From positions 1 to 16,600 of the forward strand of contig JAISGW010000076.1 of the NCBI GenBank assembly GCA_031262895.1: DNA of 16,600 nucleotides, in the 5' to 3' direction. Of the stretch, positions 6,448-14,052 are shown in pieces (within the stretch, counting starts at the first letter, position 1; the number at the start of each line of letters is the position of its first letter). A model generated the notes under the pieces. The model ran no database searches. It saw nothing but the letters and a program-made list of their open reading frames with translations, and had not been told where the DNA came from. This DNA comes from Tannerella sp. GTDB taxonomy: Bacteria > Bacteroidota > Bacteroidia > Bacteroidales > Tannerellaceae. The position numbers and the translations under genes are program-made.

Positions 6448-8190
6448 ATGAATCTACCGGCAGGCTATCTTCTTCAAAACGGCAAGTACCAATTGCGCAA
6501 GGTGATTGGTCAAGGCGGATTTGGCATCACCTACGAAGGAATACTGACGGAAGTGAGGGGCAAATTGGGGACGATTAAATCGGCCGTACCCATCTGTATC
6601 AAAGAATATTTCTTCAAAGATTATTGCTATCGTGCCGAAGATAACTCCGTCCAGGTACATTCGGAAACGGGGCGTCTTCTGTTTGGGAAATTCAAGGAAA
6701 AGATGCTGCGCGAAGCCAGGATTCTCTCGGAAGTACATCACCCTTATATCGTTAACGTATTAGACGTCTTTGAAGAGAACAACACCGCCTACATCGCCAT
6801 GGAATATATCGAGGGAAATTCCCTGAAATATCTCCTTGAACGCGACGGCCGTTTCCCCGAAACCAGGGCGCTCAAATACATCCGGCAGGTGGGCGAAGCC
6901 CTGCAATTCGTCCACGAAAAGAACATCCTCCATTTGGATGTCAAGCCGGGCAATATCTTAATCGACCGCAAAGACAATGCCCGGCTGATTGATTTCGGCG
7001 TCAGCAAACGTTACGACACGGCGAACAGGGAAACCAGCACCACCATGCTGACCCTTTCCAAAGGCTTTGCCTCCATAGAACAATACGACAACGAAGGCAC
7101 ATTCACCTTCTCGCCATGCCCCGACGTCTATTCCTTAGGCGCCACCTTGTACAACCTGCTCACCGGGCAAATTCCGACAGAATCCATCCTGCGCGCCACG
7201 CGGCCCATGGCCAGGCCTTCCGAAATTAACCCCCTCATCTCGGCCAAGACGGAGGCAGCCATTCTCAAGGCCATGCAAATCAATCCGGCCGACCGTTTCC
7301 AAAGCGTGAAGGAGCTGTTGCTGGCTTTGGACCTCCCGGCAGAGATTCAAGAAGAAGCCGCGAAAGACGAAGACGATACAACGCTTATTTACCGGCAAAA
7401 GGCCATTGACGGCAACAACGACGCCGAACAGACCATCCTGCAAGAGCAGCCGCCCCGCAAAAGAAGGGGCCGACATAACTTGCTCGTTGCCTTTCTCTGT
7501 GCCTTCGTACTCGTCGGCGCAGCCTTTGCCTATCATCTGGTCGGCAACCACACGGAAGCCACCCCTATAGTGCTCCCTACCCCGCCCGAAATAAAAACGG
7601 CGGTCAAGGACAAGTCAACGGCCAAGGACGAAAAGGCAGTCCGCAGGGACGTCGCACGCTCCTCGCAGAAAGAGGAAAAGCAGTCGGAGCAGGGAAAGGA
7701 AAAGGACCTCGCCAAGGCGAACGACAAACCGGCAGAGGTCACCCGCCAACAAGGCGACAGCCTGCATTTGGCCGAGGTCTCCCCGCAACAGGAATACGAG
7801 ACCTTGATTACCCAAGGGAAAGCACGGATGAATGCAGGCAAATATGCAGAAGCCAGCGAGGACTTCAACAAGGCCATGGATATCAACGGGACGGAAGAAG
7901 TCAGGCAACTGATGATAGCCAATGCCCTGAAGCTGGAAGCAAAGCAGACAGAGGAGCGCATCGCCCAATACGAGGACAAGATGGCGCTTGGGAAACTGCG
8001 CATCGTGAGGAAAAAATCCACGGGCAAATACGGAGCCATCAACGACAAAGGGGAAGAAATCATCCCCTGTAAGTATAATTACGTGGATATGGCCGGCGAA
8101 GGCACCTGGGCCTTTGAACGGGCAGATAAATTGTTTGACATCTATAACTCTAAAGGCGTTTTGGTACGTACCGATTCTACTTATTATTAA
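6448..8190 (+). CDS. Membrane Ser/Thr protein kinase with C-terminal TPR-like and WG-type segments
   Basis: 580 residues. A cytoplasmic kinase domain spans about 14-292: glycine loop GQGGFG at 21-26, catalytic K52, helix-C E89, HLDVKPGN at 162-169 with D164, DFG at 182-184, and 'GFASIEQY' in the APE position. The HRD arginine is Leu, so this is a non-RD kinase, which may not need activation-loop phosphorylation. A single membrane helix lies at about 344-362. A charged linker (about 380-440) leads to a TPR-like helical pair (about 446-480). A WG-repeat-like unit follows, 'GKYGAINDKGEEIIP' and 'CKYNYVD', at 526-546. If the topology is standard, the TPR and WG parts face the periplasm and could sense envelope state. 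The start has no strong Shine-Dalgarno, as is usual for this phylum. The next gene follows by 13 bases. Confidence 0.94.
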   Translation: MNLPAGYLLQNGKYQLRKVIGQGGFGITYEGILTEVRGKLGTIKSAVPICIKEYFFKDYCYRAEDNSVQVHSETGRLLFGKFKEKMLREARILSEVHHPYIVNVLDVFEENNTAYIAMEYIEGNSLKYLLERDGRFPETRALKYIRQVGEALQFVHEKNILHLDVKPGNILIDRKDNARLIDFGVSKRYDTANRETSTTMLTLSKGFASIEQYDNEGTFTFSPCPDVYSLGATLYNLLTGQIPTESILRATRPMARPSEINPLISAKTEAAILKAMQINPADRFQSVKELLLALDLPAEIQEEAAKDEDDTTLIYRQKAIDGNNDAEQTILQEQPPRKRRGRHNLLVAFLCAFVLVGAAFAYHLVGNHTEATPIVLPTPPEIKTAVKDKSTAKDEKAVRRDVARSSQKEEKQSEQGKEKDLAKANDKPAEVTRQQGDSLHLAEVSPQQEYETLITQGKARMNAGKYAEASEDFNKAMDINGTEEVRQLMIANALKLEAKQTEERIAQYEDKMALGKLRIVRKKSTGKYGAINDKGEEIIPCKYNYVDMAGEGTWAFERADKLFDIYNSKGVLVRTDSTYY

Positions 8191-8203
8191 AGATAAAGGG
8201 AAG

Positions 8204-9148
8204 ATGAAAAAACTTTGGATGATACTCCTTCTGTGCCTGTCTTTCCCTTTTCTTGCTTTGGCGCAACAGCAGACAGATTACAACAAGAAAGGCGATGAGG
8301 CTTTTGCGCAGAAAGACTACAGTGATGCCCGCCTATTTTACAGTGCAGGTGTGTCGGCTTGCGACTTATACAGCATCCAGCAACTGGCCAATATCTGGAA
8401 TGTTGACCTGAGCATGCGCAATCCCATGCACGTTTTGATGAGCCGTTGCCTAAGCTGCCTGAACGAAATGGCGGCCGAGGGCGACACCACGGCCATGGCG
8501 CAATTGGTCGTCTTCTATTCCAAGGGCATCGGCACGGCCAAAAGCGACAACACGGCTGCCTATTGGCAGCAGCGGCTGGATGAATTGCGGCGCCCGCCCG
8601 AGCCTGTTGCCGACGAAAAGAAGAAACCTGCTTCCATCCATTTCTTTGCCGGCTATGCCTTTTCGCCGCTGACGCCTTTCGGCCTCACCTTCGGCGGCAC
8701 GGGCAAGCGCTTCGGCCTTTACGCGCAATTCAAGACCAATGCCTCTTTCCGCGAATACGACGGGGAATTTTCAGGAGCCGCGCCCTCTTCCCAGGGGAAC
8801 TTGCTGCGCCCCTTGCACAGCCAACCCAACCGTTGGGAGATTTCGCTCGGCTTACTCGTGAACATGAAGCGGAAATGGACGGCCTCGGCGGCTTTGGGCT
8901 ATTACCAATGGAACCGGATTGAAGAATACGCCGCCATCGACGACGCCGGCCATCCGCTTGGCGCCTACTACTATTATAAATATGTGGACGATTCCTACCA
9001 AGGACTTATGGCCAAAGTCAACGGCGCCTATACCTTCCTGAAGCACTTCTACGTCGCGGCCGGCCTGTCCGCTTATTTCCGTCCGGCGCCATTGGACGGG
9101 AAACAAGTGATTGCCGATTTGAACCTTGGACTTGGCGTAGTGTTTTAA
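8204..9148 (+). CDS. Exported TPR/Sel1-like protein with probable outer-membrane barrel
   Basis: A 314-residue protein with a signal peptide (MKKLWMILLLCLSF then LALA, cleavage near residue 20). A TPR-like pair at about 24-55 ('NKKGDEAFAQKDYSDA') and a Sel1-like stretch at about 90-135 ('AQLVVFYSKGIGTA') follow. From about 148 the sequence alternates hydrophobic and polar residues with many Tyr/Phe and ends in Phe (LNLGLGVVF), typical of a small outer-membrane beta-barrel. It probably sits in the outer membrane with its TPR part in the periplasm. The frame is open back to 8114, but that start lies inside the kinase gene; ATG 8204 has AAAGGGAAG before it and begins a proper signal peptide. It is 13 bases after the kinase and 15 before the Kelch lipoprotein. 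Precise function unknown. Confidence 0.85.
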   Translation: MKKLWMILLLCLSFPFLALAQQQTDYNKKGDEAFAQKDYSDARLFYSAGVSACDLYSIQQLANIWNVDLSMRNPMHVLMSRCLSCLNEMAAEGDTTAMAQLVVFYSKGIGTAKSDNTAAYWQQRLDELRRPPEPVADEKKKPASIHFFAGYAFSPLTPFGLTFGGTGKRFGLYAQFKTNASFREYDGEFSGAAPSSQGNLLRPLHSQPNRWEISLGLLVNMKRKWTASAALGYYQWNRIEEYAAIDDAGHPLGAYYYYKYVDDSYQGLMAKVNGAYTFLKHFYVAAGLSAYFRPAPLDGKQVIADLNLGLGVVF

Positions 9149-9163
9149 GCATATTCGGAGAAA

Positions 9164-11314
9164 ATGGAAATGAAAAGATATTTCGGAATCATAGCCGGCC
9201 TGCTTTTGGGCGCCTTCGGGATAACCGCCTGCCTCGACGAGGCGGAGCCGCTGACGAAAATAGCGGGAGGCGGTAGTCCGTCCATCACGGGTGATTCCAT
9301 CGGGAAGCGGGATGCCACCTCTATTGCGGTTTTCGCCCTCATCAGCCGCCAAAACGGCGCGCCCGTCACCGACTGCGGTTTCCTGTTCGTACAATCGGGC
9401 CATCAGGACACCAGCAAAATACAACTTACGGAAAACGAAGGCACGGCGCCCATCCAGTTGCAAGCCACACTCAGCAACCTGTCCGTCAACACCACCTACC
9501 TCATCCGCGCCTACGCCGCCAACAGCCAAGGCATAAGCTACGGCAGCGAAATGTCGGCGAAGACGACCAGCGGGCTGGGTGAAATACGCACCTTGCCGGC
9601 CGACAGTGTGCGGGGCGTCTCCGCCCTTTTAGGAGGGAACATCACAGACAAGGGCGACGGAGCCATCCTGCAGCAAGGCGTCATCCTTTCCGCCAAGGCC
9701 GACTTGTCGGCTCCTTGCGACACCCTCTATCCCGCTTCGGCAGCCGATTCCTTCTACGTGAAGGCCGACGGCCTGAGCACGCTCTCCACTTACTACGCAC
9801 TGGCCTTTGCCAAGAACCGGTTCGGCTTTTTTTACGGCGACACCATCTCCTTCCAGACGACCGACGGCCGCCCGAAAATCACCTCCCTGCAGCTTTCCAA
9901 TGTCCTTTTCACCCAGGCCTCCTATTCAGCCCGACTCTCTTCTACCGGCGACGCCCCCCTCACGCGCAAAGGCATTTGCTGGGTAGCTTATCCCAATACG
10001 CCGACCGTCAACGACACCCTGTCTGTCAACAAGACTTCCGATTTCAGCGGGACGGTCAGTAGCCTGAGTCCGGGCATGCGCTACAATTTCAGAGCCTTTG
10101 CCGAGAACAGCTACGGCGTAGGATACAGCCCGGTGGCCACGCTAACCACGGCGAGCAAGCAGCCCGTTGTCGAACTGAGTTCCATCGGCAGCATGGCCGA
10201 CGGGGCGGCCTTAGTCTGGGGACAGGTCATCTCTTCCGGCCAAGGCAATATCACCAGCGCGGGCTTCTGCTGGGGCACCTCCACAAGCCCGACCATTAAC
10301 GACTCCTACGTGTCAAGCCCCCTCAGCGACATCGGTACCTACAGCCAGGCCATCACCAAGTTGAAGGGAGGGTTAACTTACTACGTGCGCGCCTTCGCGC
10401 AAAACGACGAGGGCGTCATCGGCTATAGCGCGGCGCAGCAAATCACCACCCCGCCCGTCTTCACCGCAGTGGCGCCCTTCACGGGAGGCGTGCTGCTGCC
10501 CGGCACAGCAGCCTGCTTCGTGCTCAATAACGCGGCCTACTTGGTGGGTGGCGACCGGGGCGCGTCCTACTCCAACGCCTTGTGGGCTTACAGCATGAGC
10601 AACAACCGCTGGGACGCCATGCAGGCGTTCCCCGGCGGCGCGATGAAATGGCAGGCCGCCGCCACGCTCAACAACATGGGCTACGTGTTCGGCGGCCGCA
10701 ATATTTCCGGCGCGTACAGCAAGCAAATCTATCGTTACCTGCCCGCCCAAAACCAATGGTCGGACGTCACGCCGGGAGGTACCGCTCCTGACCCGATGTA
10801 CGCGGCGGCGGGATGCGCCTTCAACGGCTCCGCCTGGTTCATCGGCGGTTGCCGCGACACCATCCACGGCGAGGTCTGGAGCTTCGACTCCTACGCCTGG
10901 ACACGCCGCCCCGACTTGCCCGAAGAGCAATACGGGGGAATAGCCGTCGCCACCGATTATAAGATATATGCCGGCTTCGGATTCACCAATCTCCTGGGAA
11001 CGGCCTCCAGCCGCACGCTCTATTCCTATACTTCCGGTGCCAACGGCTGGATAGAAGAAAGCAGCCTGCCCGCCGCCGCTGGAAGTATCCGCACGGCCAC
11101 CGTATATAAAAACAGCATTTATATGGTCGACAGCAACGGTGTCATCTGGGCTTACAGCATCAGCGACAAGTCCTGGACCCGCAAATCCACACTTCCCGTC
11201 CCCAACAACGGCGATTACCAACATTGCCTGTTCGTGCTGGGCGGAAGCATCTACATAGGCTTGGGTTCCTCCTACCAGTCGCTGCTCAAATACAGCCCGG
11301 AATGGGACAACTGA
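9164..11314 (+). CDS. Lipoprotein with FN3-like repeats and a Kelch-type propeller
   Basis: 716 residues. A short basic N-terminus and hydrophobic helix end in lipobox GITAC (C23), so it is probably lipidated and may be surface exposed. Four FN3-like repeats follow at about 37-136, 137-234, 235-330 and 331-429. They carry recurring 'G.CW', 'P.T.ND' and 'Y..RAFA.N..GV.Y' elements, with a Thr-rich strand at each end. Residues about 430-716 form a galactose-oxidase/Kelch-type propeller. Units such as YLVGG, YVFGG and WFIGG alternate with 'LWAYSMSNNRW', 'IYRYLPAQNQW' and 'IWAYSISDKSW', about six blades. These domains usually bind proteins or glycans; no catalytic residues are evident. An alternative start two codons later (MKRYF) is possible. 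It lies 15 bases after the TPR/barrel gene, so it belongs to the kinase transcript. Confidence 0.88.
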   Translation: MEMKRYFGIIAGLLLGAFGITACLDEAEPLTKIAGGGSPSITGDSIGKRDATSIAVFALISRQNGAPVTDCGFLFVQSGHQDTSKIQLTENEGTAPIQLQATLSNLSVNTTYLIRAYAANSQGISYGSEMSAKTTSGLGEIRTLPADSVRGVSALLGGNITDKGDGAILQQGVILSAKADLSAPCDTLYPASAADSFYVKADGLSTLSTYYALAFAKNRFGFFYGDTISFQTTDGRPKITSLQLSNVLFTQASYSARLSSTGDAPLTRKGICWVAYPNTPTVNDTLSVNKTSDFSGTVSSLSPGMRYNFRAFAENSYGVGYSPVATLTTASKQPVVELSSIGSMADGAALVWGQVISSGQGNITSAGFCWGTSTSPTINDSYVSSPLSDIGTYSQAITKLKGGLTYYVRAFAQNDEGVIGYSAAQQITTPPVFTAVAPFTGGVLLPGTAACFVLNNAAYLVGGDRGASYSNALWAYSMSNNRWDAMQAFPGGAMKWQAAATLNNMGYVFGGRNISGAYSKQIYRYLPAQNQWSDVTPGGTAPDPMYAAAGCAFNGSAWFIGGCRDTIHGEVWSFDSYAWTRRPDLPEEQYGGIAVATDYKIYAGFGFTNLLGTASSRTLYSYTSGANGWIEESSLPAAAGSIRTATVYKNSIYMVDSNGVIWAYSISDKSWTRKSTLPVPNNGDYQHCLFVLGGSIYIGLGSSYQSLLKYSPEWDN

Positions 11315-11351
11315 GGCATCCTTCACCCGCTCTCAATAAAATACCAATGAC

Positions 11352-11436
11352 ATCTTATAGTCTAATGGTCTAATGGTCTTATAGTCTAATGTCTAATAGT
11401 CTTATTGTCTTTATGGTCTAATAATCTTATAATCTT
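11352..11436 (+). repeat. Degenerate TCTTATAG/TCTAATGG repeats forming the leader of the FtsX-type gene
   Basis: The gap after the Kelch lipoprotein is filled by short AT-rich repeats: CTTATAGTCTAATGG, TCTAATGG, TCTTATAGTCTAATG, TCTAATAG, TCTTATTG, TCTTTATGG, TCTAATAA, TCTTATAATCTT. The unit is about 8-11 bases. The repeat runs directly into the ATG at 11437, so the gene has no recognisable ribosome-binding sequence. Related sequence recurs at 16086-16216. Confidence 0.8.
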
Positions 11437-13818
11437 ATGAAATGGCAACGCGTAAGAAAGAGTTGGCCGCTTAGGGCGGTGAACCTGCTGGGACTGGCCA
11501 TCATTTTCGCCTCCCTTTTGCTTTCGTACACCTACATCCGGCGGGAGTGCAGCTACGACCGCTTCCATGTAAAAGCCGACCGCATCCTGCGGCTGTCCTA
11601 CCAATACGGCGCCACGCCGGTCGACGGGCGTTTCATGGGCCTTACCAAACAAGCGCCCCTACTCCATGTGCCGGGCATAAGTGATGCCGTACTGATGACG
11701 CACATACAAACGGGTGTCCTCCGTCACGACGGGAAGCCTTATGTGCTGCACGATTTCTACGCTGCCACCGCTTCCTTCTTCAAGATATTCAGCTTCCACC
11801 TGATAGCAGGCGACACGGCCAGCGTGCTAGACGCGCCCGGCAAAGCGGCCATCAGCCGCCATTACGCGCAAATGCTCTTCGGCGGCGTGGAGAAAGCACT
11901 GGGCCAGACACTGGAAATATCGAGCCGACGCTTCCCGGAAATGAAGGTGAACGTCAGCGGTGTCTTCGAGAATTTCCCGGAGACCTCCCACTTCCATACC
12001 GATTTGGTTTTCCAACGGGCTGACGACGCTGCCGGAGAATGGACTTACGTCTACCTGCTGAAAAATCCCGAGACGAAAAACGGGCAACTCGCCAAGGCCA
12101 TCACCGGCGTCATGAACCGGGAGAATACCGGGCCGGAGAAAGTCCGCGCCATACTGATGCCTATCACCGACATCCACCTGCACGGGCGTACGCAAAGGGA
12201 ACTGGAACCGAACGGCAACATCAGTTACATCTATCTCGTGGCGGGGGCGAACGTCCTGCTGCTGGCTATCGTGCTGTTCAACCTATGGCTGAACTCCGGC
12301 CTTATCTTCGCGTACAACCGCCGCTATTATCAACTGCTGCGGCTCAACGGGGCGCAGGCCTCCACCGTGCTTCGCGACGAGGGGCTGCTGTCGCTTCTGC
12401 TGGGCATAGCCGCCCTGTTGCTGGGCGGCGGCCTTGCCTGGTATCTCTTCCCGCGCCTGCACTTAGCCGCCGCGCTGCCCGGCACAGCCGCCCTCCTCAT
12501 CTTTTGCTTAGTATTCCTTTTGCTGGTAAGCGGCATCTCCCTCTTGCCGGTGCTGCGGAAGATGTCGTCTACCCTTTTCCGCAACAGCGAAGGCGACTTG
12601 AAGCCCTCACGCTTTTCCCTGTCAAACGTACGCTTCATGCTGATTGCCCAATATGCGTTGGTGATGTTCATCGTCATCCTCGCCTTCGGCATCGGGCGGC
12701 AGATGGGCTTGGTCAGGAGCACGCAGATGGGAGCCGGCGACGCCGACGTGCTCGTGATGCCCGAGCAGCCCGACCCGGTAAAGGAAAAATTTGCGCTGCT
12801 GAAGTCCGAATGGCTCAGGTATCCGGAAATAAAAGCCGTCACCTCGGCCATGCAACTGCCCGGCTCGGCCATCCGCGACTACGGCCAATTCCTCGTGGAA
12901 GGAAGGGCGGACGCAGACAAGCAGAACATTCCACTGTTGGCTGTCGGCGACGACTTCTTCCCTTTCTTCCATCTGAAGATGCTGGCCGGCCGGCCTTTCC
13001 GCCACCTGTCGCGCAGCCTTTCCGAAGAGACGGCACTCGCCGCGGATTACTATAAGCATAAGCAGCCTTACGTTCCCGATGCCACGGAAGAATATGTCAT
13101 CAACCGCAAGGCCGCCGCGCAACTCGGCTTCGCCAGCCCCGAAGCAGCCGTCGGCAAACAGATGCAATCCTTCCACGACTATATCGGCAAGGGCACGATA
13201 GTGGGCGTATGCGAGGATTTTAATTACACCAACACTTATGACGAGGGGCTGCCCTTGGTGATTAAGGAGCGTCAGATGTACCAGAACTGCTTCTTCGTGC
13301 GTTTCGCTCCCGGCGAGCGTGCCAAAGGCATGGCCGCTTTTCAAAAAGTGTGGAAGGAAGTGAACCCGGATTATCCCGCCGACTACAGCTTCCTGCCCGA
13401 GACTTACGCCCGCGTCTACCATAACGAGCGGATGGCCGAATCCTTGGTCGACCTCTTTTCTCTTCTGAGCTTAGTGGTGGCCAATCTCGGCCTCATCATT
13501 ATCATGGCCTTCCTGGTCGGGCGGAAAACGCGCGAAATAGGTATCCGCAAGGTGAACGGCGCCGCACCGGCCGACATCTTCCGCCTGCTGAACGGCAAGC
13601 TGGCCGCATGGATAGGGCTGGCCTTCGTCTTGGCCGCGCCTTTGGCCTGGTGGGCGCTTACGCGTTGGTTAGGCAATTTCGCGGAGAAAGCGCCCTTGCA
13701 CTGGTGGGTTTTCGTTTCGGCGGGCCTGGCCGTATTGGCCGTTTCCGCCATAGCCGTCGGCTGGCAAAGCTGGCGCGCCTCCCGCCTCAATCCCGTAAAC
13801 GCCTTGAAAACGGAATAA
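11437..13818 (+). CDS. FtsX/MacB-type ABC transporter permease
   Basis: A 793-residue inner-membrane permease of the Bacteroidota type with two MacB-like periplasmic regions and eight predicted membrane helices. The first helix is at about 14-34 ('VNLLGLAIIFASLLLSYTYI'), followed by the familiar 'ECSYDRFHVKADRILRLSY'. A periplasmic domain spans about 40-262. Three helices lie at about 263-370 and one at about 398-420. A second periplasmic domain ends near 665. The last three helices include the cytoplasmic 'RKTREIGIRKVNGA' loop, which normally contacts the ATPase, and the protein ends 'RLNPVNALKTE'. These permeases couple a separate ATPase to lipoprotein, peptide or efflux functions. No ATPase gene is in this window. 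Its leader is a simple repeat with no Shine-Dalgarno. A link to the kinase block is not shown. Confidence 0.92.
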   Translation: MKWQRVRKSWPLRAVNLLGLAIIFASLLLSYTYIRRECSYDRFHVKADRILRLSYQYGATPVDGRFMGLTKQAPLLHVPGISDAVLMTHIQTGVLRHDGKPYVLHDFYAATASFFKIFSFHLIAGDTASVLDAPGKAAISRHYAQMLFGGVEKALGQTLEISSRRFPEMKVNVSGVFENFPETSHFHTDLVFQRADDAAGEWTYVYLLKNPETKNGQLAKAITGVMNRENTGPEKVRAILMPITDIHLHGRTQRELEPNGNISYIYLVAGANVLLLAIVLFNLWLNSGLIFAYNRRYYQLLRLNGAQASTVLRDEGLLSLLLGIAALLLGGGLAWYLFPRLHLAAALPGTAALLIFCLVFLLLVSGISLLPVLRKMSSTLFRNSEGDLKPSRFSLSNVRFMLIAQYALVMFIVILAFGIGRQMGLVRSTQMGAGDADVLVMPEQPDPVKEKFALLKSEWLRYPEIKAVTSAMQLPGSAIRDYGQFLVEGRADADKQNIPLLAVGDDFFPFFHLKMLAGRPFRHLSRSLSEETALAADYYKHKQPYVPDATEEYVINRKAAAQLGFASPEAAVGKQMQSFHDYIGKGTIVGVCEDFNYTNTYDEGLPLVIKERQMYQNCFFVRFAPGERAKGMAAFQKVWKEVNPDYPADYSFLPETYARVYHNERMAESLVDLFSLLSLVVANLGLIIIMAFLVGRKTREIGIRKVNGAAPADIFRLLNGKLAAWIGLAFVLAAPLAWWALTRWLGNFAEKAPLHWWVFVSAGLAVLAVSAIAVGWQSWRASRLNPVNALKTE

Positions 13819-13820
13819 AG

Positions 13821-14050
13821 AGGTCTTGAAACCATTTCCGGCCGTTCGGAAGCCATAATCAGAAGTCTTGGGGGCATTCCCGAACGCTCGGAAGCCATAA
13901 TCAGAAGTCTTGGGGGCATTCCCGAACGCTCGGAAGTCACAATCAGAAGTCTTGAGGGCATTTCCGAACGCTCGGAAGCCACAATCGGAAGTCTTGGGGA
14001 CATTTTCGAACGCTCGGAAGCCATAATCAGAAGTCTTGAAGTGACTTCCA
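13821..14050. repeat. 42-bp tandem repeat array with internal hairpin
   Basis: CGGAAGCC/TC-type units start at 13847, 13889, 13931, 13973 and 14015, each exactly 42 bases apart. There are four full units, a partial unit before (13821-13846) and a partial one after (from 14015 to about 14039). Copies differ at a few positions. Each unit junction contains an inverted repeat, best seen as TTCCGA-ACGC-TCGGAA. A further inverted repeat GAAGTC/GACTTC (14030-14035 and 14043-14048) lies just beyond the KamA-family gene's stop. The array fills almost the whole gap between two convergent genes. No T-run follows the hairpins. Confidence 0.92.
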
Positions 14051-14052
14051 GG

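Noticed and set aside
8114..8203. 30-residue N-terminal extension of the TPR/barrel protein
   Set aside because: It overlaps the kinase C-terminus in another frame and would bury a proper signal peptide beginning at 8204.
10373..11326. 317-codon - strand open frame
   Set aside because: Antisense to the FN3/Kelch lipoprotein, whose lipobox and repeats are clear; the antisense product has no recognisable features.
13821..14050. CRISPR array
   Set aside because: The units are contiguous 42-bp copies with no unique spacers between repeats, and no cas genes are near.
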